Shown one piece after another: positions 24,949-33,597 of a stretch of 33,823 nt of DNA. The notes under the pieces are model-generated. The model made no database searches. It had not been told where the DNA came from and was given only the letters and a program-made list of their open reading frames with translations. Position 1 is the stretch's first letter; the number at the start of each line of letters is the position of its first letter. The stretch is from Candidatus Intestinimonas pullistercoris. Lineage in GTDB: Bacteria; Bacillota; Clostridia; Oscillospirales; Oscillospiraceae. The stretch is taken from positions 1 to 33,823 of the forward strand of contig DWWJ01000072.1 of the NCBI GenBank assembly GCA_019119795.1. Reading direction: 5' to 3'. The translations under genes and the position numbers were made by a program.

Positions 24949-26160
24949 TCAGCCACGGAGCTCCAGGAGCTTCTGCTTGAGCTCGCCCTCGATCCGCCCC
25001 AGCTCCAGCTCGGCCTCCCGGCGCTTCTGGGCGCCCTCCTGCTGGATCTTCATGACCTCGTCCAGGGTGGAGATGAGCTGCTGGTTGGTGTGCTGGAGGG
25101 TCTGGATGTCCACCACGCTCCGCTCGGCCTCCTTGGCCGTCTCGATGGTGCCCATCTTGAGCATGTCGGCGTTTTTCTGGAGGAGCTCGTTGGTCATGTT
25201 GGTGACGGCGGCCTGGGCGGCGGTGGCCTGCCGGGAGTGCTCCAGGCCCAGGGAGAGGACCATCTGGCTCTTCCACAGGGGGATGGTGTTCACCAGGGAG
25301 GACTGGATCTTCTCCAGCATCAGGGCGTCGTTATTTTGGATGAGCCGGGTCTGGGGGCCCATTTGAATGGAGATCATCCGGGTGAGCTCCAGGTCGTGGA
25401 TCTTCTTCTCGAACCGGGAGCACATGTTGGCCAGGTCGTTGTAGGCCTGGGCGTCCTCCTGGGCGCCGGAGGCCGCCGCCTTCTTCCGCAGCTCCTCCAG
25501 CTCATTGGTCCGGACCTTCTGGAGCTTCTTCTTCCCGGCCAGGATATACATGGTGAGCTCCTTATAATATTTGGTGTTCAGGTCGTACATCTGGTCCAGC
25601 ATGGCGATGTCCTTCATCAGGGTCACCTGATGGCCCTCCAGGACCTGGACGATCTTGTTGACATTGGTCTCGGCCTTGGCGTACTGGGCCTTCATGGACT
25701 CCAGGTCGTTTTTCTTCTTCTGGAAAAAGCCGAAGATGCCGCTCTTCTCCTCCTGGCCGAAGTGCTGGAGCTCTCCCACCAGGCCGGCCAGGGACTGGCC
25801 GATCTCCCCCAGGTCCTTGGTGCGGACCGAGTTGAGGGTGTTTTCGGAGAAGGAGGCGATGTTCTTCTGGGCGGCGGCGCCGTACTGGAGGACCACATTG
25901 GAGTCGGTGATGTCGATCTTTTCGGAGAACTCGTCCACCATCTTCCGCTCGGCCTCGGTGAGCTGGCTCTCGTCCAGCTTTACGGCGTTGGCATCCCGGG
26001 CGGCCTGGGCGGCGGCTGCGTCCTCCGCCGTCAGGGAGGGCTCCAGAGTCAGGTTGGGGGCCTCCGGGGCCTTTGGGGCGGCCTGGGCCGCGGCGGCGGT
26101 GTTGGCGCTGAGGTCGGGAGTCAGGGTCAGCTCGGGAGTGAAGTCGGTTTGCTCAGACAT
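24949..26160 (-). CDS. Toxic anion resistance protein, TelA family
   Basis: LGEIGQSLAGLVGELQHFGQEEKSGIFGFFQKKKNDLESMKAQYAKAETNVNKIVQVLEGHQVTLMKDIAMLDQMYDLNTKYYKELTMYILAGKKKL...; AAAGGATGGTCCCC upstream of the ATG at 26160. Confidence 0.93.
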   Translation of the reverse strand: MSEQTDFTPELTLTPDLSANTAAAAQAAPKAPEAPNLTLEPSLTAEDAAAAQAARDANAVKLDESQLTEAERKMVDEFSEKIDITDSNVVLQYGAAAQKNIASFSENTLNSVRTKDLGEIGQSLAGLVGELQHFGQEEKSGIFGFFQKKKNDLESMKAQYAKAETNVNKIVQVLEGHQVTLMKDIAMLDQMYDLNTKYYKELTMYILAGKKKLQKVRTNELEELRKKAAASGAQEDAQAYNDLANMCSRFEKKIHDLELTRMISIQMGPQTRLIQNNDALMLEKIQSSLVNTIPLWKSQMVLSLGLEHSRQATAAQAAVTNMTNELLQKNADMLKMGTIETAKEAERSVVDIQTLQHTNQQLISTLDEVMKIQQEGAQKRREAELELGRIEGELKQKLLELRG

Positions 26161-26231
26161 GGGGACCATCCTTTCCTGTTCAGACATGGGCGGGCCGCCC
26201 GGCGGCCCTGTTCCGGGGCTGTTTTTTGCGC

Positions 26232-26945
26232 TCAGGACTGGCTTTTCAGCTGCTCGCCCGAGAGCCCCTCCTGGGCCAGCAGGTTTTCCATCACGGTGAT
26301 GTCGGTGGAGATGTCCAGGGCCTCGTCGGCAAAGAGGGCGTCCAGCTGCTTGTCGAAGGCCTTCACCACCGTGTCCATCATGGTCTCGATCTTGCCCATG
26401 GTGCCGTCGATGTTCTCGCCGGAGACCCCGGCGGAGCCCATCCGGTCATAGGCGTTGAGGAGCTTGAGGGTGGTGGGCAGGTAGTAGTTGAGGAGCTTGC
26501 GGATCTGGGGGAGCTTCTGGGGGTGCTCCACCACATGGGCGATGATCTTCTTGGTGGTGGCCTCCAGGTGGTCGATCTGGGCCGAAACCGTGGGGTCCTC
26601 GATGGCGTCGTTGAGGCGCTTCATCTCCGAGACCGCCCGGTCCCGCTCCAGGATGAGGGCGTCCAGCTCCGGGTCCCCGGTGGAGGCGGGCTTTTCCGGC
26701 TCACGGGCCTTGGGAGGCTCCTGGGGTTTTTCCTCGGGGGCGGCCTTCGCCTTTGCCTTGGGCTCCGGCGTCTCGTAGACCCGGTCGGGGCACAGGGCCC
26801 GCACCAGCACATAGGCCAGCACCGAGGTCAGGGCCGCCGCCACATAGTGGATGGGCCGGTACAGGGGGAGAAAGAGCCCAAAGACCAGCCACACCGCCGC
26901 CACGGCGTAGATGGGGGCCACAGAACGCTTTACCTTTTTTGCCAT
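26232..26945 (-). CDS. XpaC-like (5-bromo-4-chloroindolyl phosphate hydrolysis family) protein
   Basis: MAKKVKRSVAPIYAVAAVWLVFGLFLPLYRPIHYVAAALTSVLAYVL...DRAVSEMKRLNDAIEDPTVSAQIDHLEATTKKIIAHVVEHPQKLPQIRKLLNYYLPTTLKLLNAYDRM; adjacent to telA as is common. Confidence 0.88.
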   Translation of the reverse strand: MAKKVKRSVAPIYAVAAVWLVFGLFLPLYRPIHYVAAALTSVLAYVLVRALCPDRVYETPEPKAKAKAAPEEKPQEPPKAREPEKPASTGDPELDALILERDRAVSEMKRLNDAIEDPTVSAQIDHLEATTKKIIAHVVEHPQKLPQIRKLLNYYLPTTLKLLNAYDRMGSAGVSGENIDGTMGKIETMMDTVVKAFDKQLDALFADEALDISTDITVMENLLAQEGLSGEQLKSQS

Positions 26946-27027
26946 GACTGCCTCCTTGGGAGCGCCGCTTTCCGGCCGGCCGCCGGGGCCGCTGAGAGGT
27001 TCCGGAATCGCAGGGTAGGATAAATTT

Positions 27028-27056
27028 ATTGTACCCTCCTTCCCGGAGTGTGTCAA
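27028..27056 (-). promoter_or_regulatory. Sigma-A promoter for the XpaC/TelA/TPM gene string
   Basis: Minus strand TTGACA (27056-27051), 17 nt, TACAAT (27033-27028). Confidence 0.8.
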
Positions 27057-27067
27057 TGGCCGCAGCA

Positions 27068-27096
27068 TTGACAGGGAGGAGAAAAATCATTATGAT
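27068..27096 (+). promoter_or_regulatory. Sigma-A promoter for the threonine deaminase gene
   Basis: TTGACA (27068-27073), 17 nt, TATGAT (27091-27096). Confidence 0.85.
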
Positions 27097-27162
27097 ATAG
27101 AAAGCTATAATTTGTCCAGGCCATGTACAAACAGGGCCCGAAAGCAAGGGAGCGATGGTCCA

Positions 27163-28377
27163 ATGATGACATTAGAGGATTTCAAGGCCGCCCGCAGCGT
27201 GCTCTCCGGCGTGATCGCGGACACCCGCCTGGTCTACTCCCCGGCCTTCTCCAAGGCCACGGGGAACCAGGTCTACATCAAGCCGGAGAACATGCAGGTC
27301 ACCGGCGCCTACAAGATCCGGGGGGCCTACTATAAGATCAGCACCCTCTCCCCGGAGGAGAAGGAGCGGGGACTCATCACCGCCTCGGCCGGCAACCACG
27401 CCCAGGGCGTGGCCTACGCCGCCCAGGCCGCCGGGGTGAAGGCCACGGTGGTGATGCCCACCACCACCCCCCTGGTAAAGGTCAACAACACCAAGGACTA
27501 TGGGGCCCAGGTCATCCTCCGGGGGGCCGTCTTTGACGACGCCGCCGATCTGGCCTCCCAGCTCGCCCAGGCCGAGGGCTACACCTACGTCCACCCCTTC
27601 AACGACCCCGTCCTGGCCACCGGGCAGGGCACCATCGCCTACGAGATCTTCTCCGACCTGCCGGAGGTGGACATCATCCTGGTGCCCATCGGCGGGGGCG
27701 GCCTGGCCTCCGGCGTGGCCACCCTGGCCAAGCTCCTCAACCCCGGGGTGAAGGTCATCGGCGTGGAGCCCACTGGGGCGGCCTCCATGAAGGCCAGCCT
27801 GGAGGCCGGCCACGTGGTCACCCTGGACAAGGTGGAGACCATCGCCGACGGCGTGGCCGTCAAGACCCCGGGGGATAAAATTTTCCCCTACATCCAGCAG
27901 AACCTGGACGACATCATCACCATCGACGACAATGAGCTGGTGGACGCCTTCCTGGACATGATGGAAAAGCACAAGATGATCGTGGAGAACGCCGGGCTGC
28001 TGCCCATCGCAGCCCTGAACCATCTGGACTGCAAGGGGAAAAACGTGGTGCCCATCCTCTCCGGGGGCAACATGGACGTCATCACGGTCTCCTCCCTGGT
28101 CCAGCACGGGCTGGTGGGCCGGGGCCGGGTCTTCACCTTCTCGGTGCAGCTCCCCGACCGCCCCGGCGAGCTGGTGCGGGTGGCCGAGCTGGTGGCCGAG
28201 CGCAACGGCAACATCATCCGCCTGGACCACAACCAGTTTGTCAACATCAACCGCCAGAGCGGTGTGGAGCTCCGGGTGACCCTGGAGGCCTTCGGGCTCG
28301 TCCACAAAAAGGAGATCATGACCGCCCTGCGGGAGGCGGGCTACGACGCCCGGGAGGTCATGACCACCAGCGTGTGA
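27163..28377 (+). CDS. ilvA: Threonine ammonia-lyase (PLP-dependent, with C-terminal ACT domain)
   Basis: KPENMQVTGAYKIRGAYYKI (PLP Lys), SAGNHAQGVAYAA, VPIGGGGLASGVA, C-terminal ACT FSVQLPDRPGELVRVAELVAERNGNIIRLDHN. ilvA versus tdcB naming is not resolved. Confidence 0.93.
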   Translation: MMTLEDFKAARSVLSGVIADTRLVYSPAFSKATGNQVYIKPENMQVTGAYKIRGAYYKISTLSPEEKERGLITASAGNHAQGVAYAAQAAGVKATVVMPTTTPLVKVNNTKDYGAQVILRGAVFDDAADLASQLAQAEGYTYVHPFNDPVLATGQGTIAYEIFSDLPEVDIILVPIGGGGLASGVATLAKLLNPGVKVIGVEPTGAASMKASLEAGHVVTLDKVETIADGVAVKTPGDKIFPYIQQNLDDIITIDDNELVDAFLDMMEKHKMIVENAGLLPIAALNHLDCKGKNVVPILSGGNMDVITVSSLVQHGLVGRGRVFTFSVQLPDRPGELVRVAELVAERNGNIIRLDHNQFVNINRQSGVELRVTLEAFGLVHKKEIMTALREAGYDAREVMTTSV

Positions 28378-28392
28378 AGTCCCCTATGCTCT

Positions 28393-28434
28393 GCCGCCCG
28401 CCGGAGGCAGAGCTCCGGCGGGCGGCTATCTTTA
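28393..28434 (+). terminator. Rho-independent-type terminator
   Basis: GCCGCCCGCCGGA-ggcagagc-TCCGGCGGGCGGC then tatcttta. Confidence 0.8.
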
Positions 28435-28683
28435 TGCGGCGGGCCGCCGGGTCGTCGCCGCCGGACCGGGGGACGGCGTGGGGCCGCCGCTTCTGGGCGC
28501 GCGATGGCGCGCCCTGGGGAGGCCGGCGGCTGTCCCGGGACCAGGACCCGGCCGGAGGCCGGGTCACGTTCCGCTTGCCGTATCCTATGCCGCCGGGGCC
28601 CGGCCGGTGTTTCCGCCGTGTTCCGGTCACAGAGCCTATCATACCCCGTCCGGCTTAATTTTCCCGTTAGGAGGCATGAAAAA

Positions 28684-29334
28684 ATGATTAAAATCGCGCC
28701 CTCTATTCTCTCGGCCGATTTTTGCGACCTGGCCCGGGACATCCAGCGGGTCTCCTCCGCCGACTGGCTCCATGTGGATGTGATGGACGGCATGTTTGTC
28801 CCCAACCTCACCATCGGGGTGCCGGTGGTCCAGTCCATCCGCAGGCACACGGAAATGTTCCTGGATGTCCACCTGATGATCGAGAAGCCGGGGCGGTATG
28901 TGGAAGCCTTTGCCAGGGCGGGGGCCGACCTCCTGACGGTCCACCTGGAGGCCGACATGCCCCCGGCCCTCCACGCCGCCTTGGCTGAGATGGACCGCCT
29001 GGGGGTGAAGAAGGGCATCGCCCTCCGGCCCATCACCGCCGCCGAGGCCGTGATCCCCTACCTCCGGGAGGACGGGGTGGACCTCATCCTGGTGATGACG
29101 GTGGAGCCCGGCTTCGGGGGCCAGAGCTTCATGGCCGACCAGCTCCCCAAGATCCGGGCTGTTCGGCGGTATATCCAGCAGTACCGCCCGGAGTGCCGCC
29201 TGGAGGTGGACGGGGGCGTCAACGCCGAGACCGCCCGGCAGGTGGTGGAGGCCGGAGCCGACGTGCTGGTGGCGGGCTCCGCTGTCTACGGCGCCCCCGA
29301 TCCCGCCGCCGCCATCGCCGCCCTGCGGGGCTGA
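28684..29334 (+). CDS. rpe: Ribulose-phosphate 3-epimerase
   Basis: MIKIAPSILSADFCDLARDIQRV...WLHVDVMDGMFVPNLTIG...DVHLMIEKP...LVMTVEPGFGGQSFM...LEVDGGVNAETA; AGGAGG upstream. Confidence 0.97.
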   Translation: MIKIAPSILSADFCDLARDIQRVSSADWLHVDVMDGMFVPNLTIGVPVVQSIRRHTEMFLDVHLMIEKPGRYVEAFARAGADLLTVHLEADMPPALHAALAEMDRLGVKKGIALRPITAAEAVIPYLREDGVDLILVMTVEPGFGGQSFMADQLPKIRAVRRYIQQYRPECRLEVDGGVNAETARQVVEAGADVLVAGSAVYGAPDPAAAIAALRG

Positions 29335-29354
29335 GCCGGACGGAGGGATCGACC

Positions 29355-29957
29355 ATGGAGTATTTTCCTCCCGCCCTGGAGCGCCTCACCGAGCAGTTCG
29401 CCAAGCTGCCCGGGGTGGGGCGCAAGAGTGCCCAGCGGCTGGCCTTTTTCGTCCTCTCCCTGCCGGAGGAGGACGCCCGGGAGTTCGCCGACGCCATCGT
29501 GGCGGCCAAGACCTCCATCTCCCTTTGCCCGGTGTGCCGGAACTTCACCGAGGGGGAGGGCCCCTGCGCCATCTGCCGCAGTCCCAAGCGGGACCCGGGG
29601 GTGGTCTGTGTGGTGGCCGACCCCAAGGATGTCATCGCCCTGGAGCGCTCCCGGGAGTACGAGGGCCGCTACCACGTCCTCCACGGGGTGATCTCTCCCA
29701 TGAACCATGTGGGGCCCGACGACCTCCATGTGAAGGAGCTGGTGGAGCGGGTGGCCTCCGGGGAGGTCCGGGAGGTCATCATGGCCACCAACCCGGACAC
29801 CGAGGGGGAGGCCACCGCCATGTATCTGGCCCGGCTCCTCCGGCCCTTCGGAGTGAAGATCACCCGGCTGGCCTACGGCATCCCCGTGGGGGGGCATCTG
29901 GAGTACGCCGACGACGCCACCCTCATGCGGGCCCTGGAGGGACGGCGGGAGATGTGA
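29355..29957 (+). CDS. recR: Recombination protein RecR
   Basis: MEYFPPALERLTEQFAKLPGVGRKSAQRLAFFVLSLP...CPVCRNFTEGEGPCAICRSPKRD...VVADPKDVIALERSREYEGRYHVLHGVISPM...ATNPDTEGEATAMYLARLL. Confidence 0.97.
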   Translation: MEYFPPALERLTEQFAKLPGVGRKSAQRLAFFVLSLPEEDAREFADAIVAAKTSISLCPVCRNFTEGEGPCAICRSPKRDPGVVCVVADPKDVIALERSREYEGRYHVLHGVISPMNHVGPDDLHVKELVERVASGEVREVIMATNPDTEGEATAMYLARLLRPFGVKITRLAYGIPVGGHLEYADDATLMRALEGRREM

Positions 29958-30012
29958 GCCCGGCCTCCTTTCAAATGGCAAATCAAGTGGGGGACATCCC
30001 CAAAACATGCAC

Positions 30013-30052
30013 GGAACCGCGCCCCGAAGAGGGGCGCGGTTCCTGTCTTTTC
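30013..30052 (+). terminator. Terminator between convergent recR and asparaginase genes
   Basis: GGAACCGCGCCCC-gaaga-GGGGCGCGGTTCC then tgtctttt. Confidence 0.85.
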
Positions 30053-30063
30053 TGCCGGGCGGG

Positions 30064-31059
30064 CTACCGGCCCACCTCCCCGGCCAGATTCCGGGCGAAG
30101 AGGGCCTGGACCTCCGCAGGGTCCCGGGTCTGGCCCAGCACCCACATGAGCTTGGTGACGGCGGCCTCGGTGGTCATGTCGTAGCCCTGGATGACCCCCT
30201 GGGCCAGGGCCTTCTGCCCCGCCTGGTAGAGGGTAAAGTCGCTGCCCTCGTAGAGGCACTGGGAGCAGACCACCACCGTCATGCCTCCCTGGGCGGCCTT
30301 GTGGAGCCTGGAGATCAGGTCCCGGCGGATAAAGTGGAGCCCCCCGGCGCCGAAGGCTTCGATGACCACGCCCCGGTAGTGCATCTGGTGGAGGAGGTCG
30401 AAGAGCTCCGGGTTGAGCCCCGGGGTGAGCTTGATGAGAAAGACATCCCGGCACAGCTCGCTTCTGAGCACGCAGTCCCCGCCGGGGCGGGGCGGCAGGG
30501 CGGAGGGGTCGATGTGGAGCCCTCCGGCGTCCACCGAGCCCACCAGGGGCCAGTTGACGCTCTCGAAGGCGTCGAAGTCCCGGGTCCGGGTCTTCACCGC
30601 CCGGCAGCCCAGAATGACCTTCCGGTCGAAGGCCACGAAGACCCCCGGGGCCCCGGAGCAGGCCATGGCGAAGGCGATGCGCAGGTTTTCCAGGGCGTCG
30701 GTGAGGGGGTGCTCGATGGGGAGCTGGCTCCCGGTGAGCACCACCGGGATGGGGATGCCCCGGAGCATGAAGCTGAGCACCGAGGCGGTGTAGGCCATGG
30801 TGTCGGTGCCGTGGGTGATGACGATGCCGTCGTAGTCCCCCCGCTCGGCGTAGACGGCCTGGGCGATGAGCTGCCACTCCTCCGGCTGGATGTTGGAGGA
30901 GTCCAGGTGCAGGATGTCCCGGACGGCCACGGTGTAGCTGTCGGTGAGGAAGGGGATGCTCCGGGCCAGGTCCTCGCCGTCCAGGCCGGGGACCAGGCCC
31001 TCTTCGGTGGGGCGGGAGGCGATGGTCCCCCCGGTGGTGAGCAAAAGAATATGTTTCAC
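30064..31059 (-). CDS. Asparaginase
   Basis: GTG start at 31059 after GGGGAGGAG: MKHILLLTTGGTIASRPTEEGLVPGLDGEDL...GIVITHGTDTMAYTASVLSFML...; both catalytic Thr motifs. Confidence 0.94.
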   Translation of the reverse strand: MKHILLLTTGGTIASRPTEEGLVPGLDGEDLARSIPFLTDSYTVAVRDILHLDSSNIQPEEWQLIAQAVYAERGDYDGIVITHGTDTMAYTASVLSFMLRGIPIPVVLTGSQLPIEHPLTDALENLRIAFAMACSGAPGVFVAFDRKVILGCRAVKTRTRDFDAFESVNWPLVGSVDAGGLHIDPSALPPRPGGDCVLRSELCRDVFLIKLTPGLNPELFDLLHQMHYRGVVIEAFGAGGLHFIRRDLISRLHKAAQGGMTVVVCSQCLYEGSDFTLYQAGQKALAQGVIQGYDMTTEAAVTKLMWVLGQTRDPAEVQALFARNLAGEVGR

Positions 31060-31088
31060 TTGATTCTCCTCCCCGTTTCGATTATACT
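31060..31088 (+). promoter_or_regulatory. Candidate sigma-A promoter for the DUF4234/DUF2752 genes
   Basis: TTGATT (31060-31065), 17 nt, TATACT (31083-31088). Confidence 0.65.
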
Positions 31089-31118
31089 GGCCTCATAAGA
31101 GAGAAGGAGGTCATCCCT

Positions 31119-31475
31119 ATGAGACCACGCAGCGTCGGACTGTGCATCGTGCTGAGCATCATCACCTGCGGCATCTACGGATTTTATTGGCTCTACTGCC
31201 TCAATGAGGACGTCAATGAGATCACCGAGCGCCCCGGTACCTCCGGAGGGCTGGTGGTGGTGTTCAGCCTGATCACCTGCGGCATCTACAGCCTCTACTG
31301 GTATTACAAGATGGGCGACAAGCTGGACCGGGCCCGCCAGGAGCAGGGCATCCCCACGGGGAGCCTGGGCATTTTGTACCTGGTGCTGGGCATCTTCGGC
31401 CTGGGCATCGTCTCCCTGGCCCTGATGCAGAACGAGGTCAACCACTATATCCCCGGCGGCGACCTTGAAAACTAG
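31119..31475 (+). CDS. DUF4234-type small membrane protein with internal duplication
   Basis: 118 aa: SIITCGIYGFYWLYCLNEDVNEIT...SLITCGIYSLYWYYKMGDKLDRA; AGAAGGAGG upstream. Confidence 0.88.
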   Translation: MRPRSVGLCIVLSIITCGIYGFYWLYCLNEDVNEITERPGTSGGLVVVFSLITCGIYSLYWYYKMGDKLDRARQEQGIPTGSLGILYLVLGIFGLGIVSLALMQNEVNHYIPGGDLEN

Positions 31476-31902
31476 GGCCCGGCGGCTTCTGACCAAGCTG
31501 GGGCTCCTGGCGGCGGCGGGGCTGGCCTACGCCGCCTTTACCGCCGTCACCGGGGTAGGGCTGCCCTGTCCCTTCCACGCGGTGACGGGGCTGTGGTGCC
31601 CCGGCTGCGGGGTGTCCCGGATGTGTCTGGCCCTGCTGCGGCTGGACTTTGCCGAGGCCTGGAGCTGGAACCCGGGGCTGATGCTCCTGCTGCCCTTCCT
31701 GGCGGTGCTGGGCCTCCGGGCAGCCGTCCGGTATGTCCGCACCGGACGGGCCGGCCCCACCCGGGGAGAGCAGATCGTCATCGGGCTCATGGTGGCCTTC
31801 CTGGTGGTCTACGGGGTGGTCCGGAACCTGCCGGGCTTTGCCTGGCTGGCGCCGGGCCAGACCCCGCCGGAGCTCTTCCCTTTCCTGCGGGCCCTCCCTT
31901 AG
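31465..31902 (+). CDS. DUF2752 family membrane protein
   Basis: LPCPFHAVTGLWCPGCGVSRMCLALLRLDFAEAWSWNPGLMLLLPFL; TTG start overlapping the upstream gene. Confidence 0.88.
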   Translation: MKTRARRLLTKLGLLAAAGLAYAAFTAVTGVGLPCPFHAVTGLWCPGCGVSRMCLALLRLDFAEAWSWNPGLMLLLPFLAVLGLRAAVRYVRTGRAGPTRGEQIVIGLMVAFLVVYGVVRNLPGFAWLAPGQTPPELFPFLRALP

Positions 31903-32504
31903 AAGGACGGGGCCAGGGCCTCGGCCTCCTCCATGGCCTTGGCCAGAAGGGCCTCCTTGTCGTTGCGGATGTCGTCCAGGCCCTCGGCGCACAGGAGCTG
32001 GAAGTCCGGGATGCCGTACATGGCGCACAGGGCCTTCAGGTGCCGGGCCCCCGACTCCATCCAGGCCGTCTCCGGCAGGGAGAAATTCCCGCCCCGGGTG
32101 GTGATGAGGAGGAGCTTCTCCGCCCGGCACAGGCCCACCATCCGCCCCTGGTCGTCGTAGCCGAAGGTGAGGTCGGTCACCGAGATGCGCTCCAGGTAGA
32201 TCTTCAAAATGGCGGGATAGCTCAGGTCCCAGAAGGGGGCGGCAACCACGATTCGGTCAGCCCCGGCGAACTGCCGGGCGGGGGCGAACATGGGCTCCTC
32301 CAGCCGCCCGGCGGCCCACAGGGCATCCCGCTGCTCCAGCACCTCGGGGTACTGGGGCTCCAGGCGCTCCTCCATCAGATCCCGCTCAGTCACCCGGACC
32401 TCCGGGTGGCTTTTTTTGTAGGCATCCAGAAAACGCCGGGCCAAGGCCAGAGTGCGGGAGCGCTCTCCCCGGACGCAGGCGTTGACGAACAGCAGCTCGG
32501 ACAT
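31899..32504 (-). CDS. Flavodoxin-fold NAD(P)H oxidoreductase / FMN-dependent azoreductase-like
   Basis: MSELLFVNACVRGERSRTLALARRFLDAYKKSHPEVRVTERDLMEE...ADRIVVAAPFWDLSYPAILKIYLERISVTDLTFGYDDQGRMVGLCRAEKLLLITTRGG. Confidence 0.88.
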   Translation of the reverse strand: MSELLFVNACVRGERSRTLALARRFLDAYKKSHPEVRVTERDLMEERLEPQYPEVLEQRDALWAAGRLEEPMFAPARQFAGADRIVVAAPFWDLSYPAILKIYLERISVTDLTFGYDDQGRMVGLCRAEKLLLITTRGGNFSLPETAWMESGARHLKALCAMYGIPDFQLLCAEGLDDIRNDKEALLAKAMEEAEALAPSF

Positions 32505-32517
32505 GAAAGGTCCCTCC

Positions 32518-33597
32518 TTATGACAGTTCCAGTTGTGCCCATAGTATAGCGCGAATATCCGGGTCTGTCCAGTCCGCCGGGCCCTGGAGGAGCACCACCG
32601 TGTCCCCCTGCCGGAGCAGGAGGAAATGGTCTCCGCTCCAGCTCTGGTCAAAGCCCAGGCCGGCGGGCTGGATGCCCCAGCCGTCGTAGACGGCCAGGGT
32701 CCCCTGGACCATCCGGTCCGCCGCCCAGGAGGAGCAGCAGTCCCACCGGGTCTGGTCCAGCCAGCCGGACTCCGTCCTCTGTTCCAGCTCCAGCTCTGTG
32801 AGGAAGGGGGAGCTCCGGCGCCGGGCCCCCTCGGTCTCCGCCGGGCCCAGGCCCAGGTCCTCGGCCAGGACCAGGGGCTGGGACGCCAGCTCCTCCGGAG
32901 GGACCTGGGGCGGGAAGATCACCAGGCCCAGGTCCGCCAGGGGGAGCAGCAGAGCGATGCACCAATAGAGGACCGTCAGGCTCCAGAGGAGCCCCCGGAA
33001 CCGGGCCCCTTTGCGGGAGACCGGGGGCAGCCCGCCCCGGCCGCGGACCCAGAAGACCAGATTGTGGACCGCCCAATAGAGGAGGAAGCCGCTCATCACC
33101 ACCAGGGAAACCGCCCGCAGCAGCTCCCAGGTGGAGGGCAGGAGCCGCAGAAAGAACCTGGGGTCCAGGATGAGACGGGCGGCCAGGGCCAGCAGCACCG
33201 CCACCAGGAGGGCGGAAGCCAGGCTGGGGACCACCTCCCGGCCGAAGAACCGCCGCCGCACCAGCTCGGGGTCGGTCTGGATGGGGACGGGGTCCCGGCC
33301 GGGCTGGGACTGGTAGACGTCCAGGCCGCTCCGGGTGGTCCCCACCAGGGTCCAGCCGGAGTCCCGCACCAGCTGGTCGAAGCCGTCGGGGGCGAAGCTG
33401 GGGTCCCGGTAGCCCCGGGTCAGGTCCACGCAGTACCGGATGTCCTCCCGGGTCTTGGGGACCAGCCGGGCGGTGGGGAGCCAGTAGGAGAGGGACTGGA
33501 GCTCCCACCCCCGGCGGTCCTGCTCCTCCAGCCAGGCCTGGGCGGCCTGGTAGTCCGAGGCCAGAAAGGCGAAGAGGGCGTGTCTGCGCTGTTTCAT
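32518..33597 (-). CDS. DUF2812 domain-containing membrane protein
   Basis: MKQRRHALFAFLASDYQAAQAWLEEQDRRGWELQSLSYWLPTARLVPKTREDIRYCVDL followed by TM segments and GLGFDQSWSGDHFLLLRQGDTVVLLQGPADWTDPDIRAI. Confidence 0.85.
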   Translation of the reverse strand: MKQRRHALFAFLASDYQAAQAWLEEQDRRGWELQSLSYWLPTARLVPKTREDIRYCVDLTRGYRDPSFAPDGFDQLVRDSGWTLVGTTRSGLDVYQSQPGRDPVPIQTDPELVRRRFFGREVVPSLASALLVAVLLALAARLILDPRFFLRLLPSTWELLRAVSLVVMSGFLLYWAVHNLVFWVRGRGGLPPVSRKGARFRGLLWSLTVLYWCIALLLPLADLGLVIFPPQVPPEELASQPLVLAEDLGLGPAETEGARRRSSPFLTELELEQRTESGWLDQTRWDCCSSWAADRMVQGTLAVYDGWGIQPAGLGFDQSWSGDHFLLLRQGDTVVLLQGPADWTDPDIRAILWAQLELS

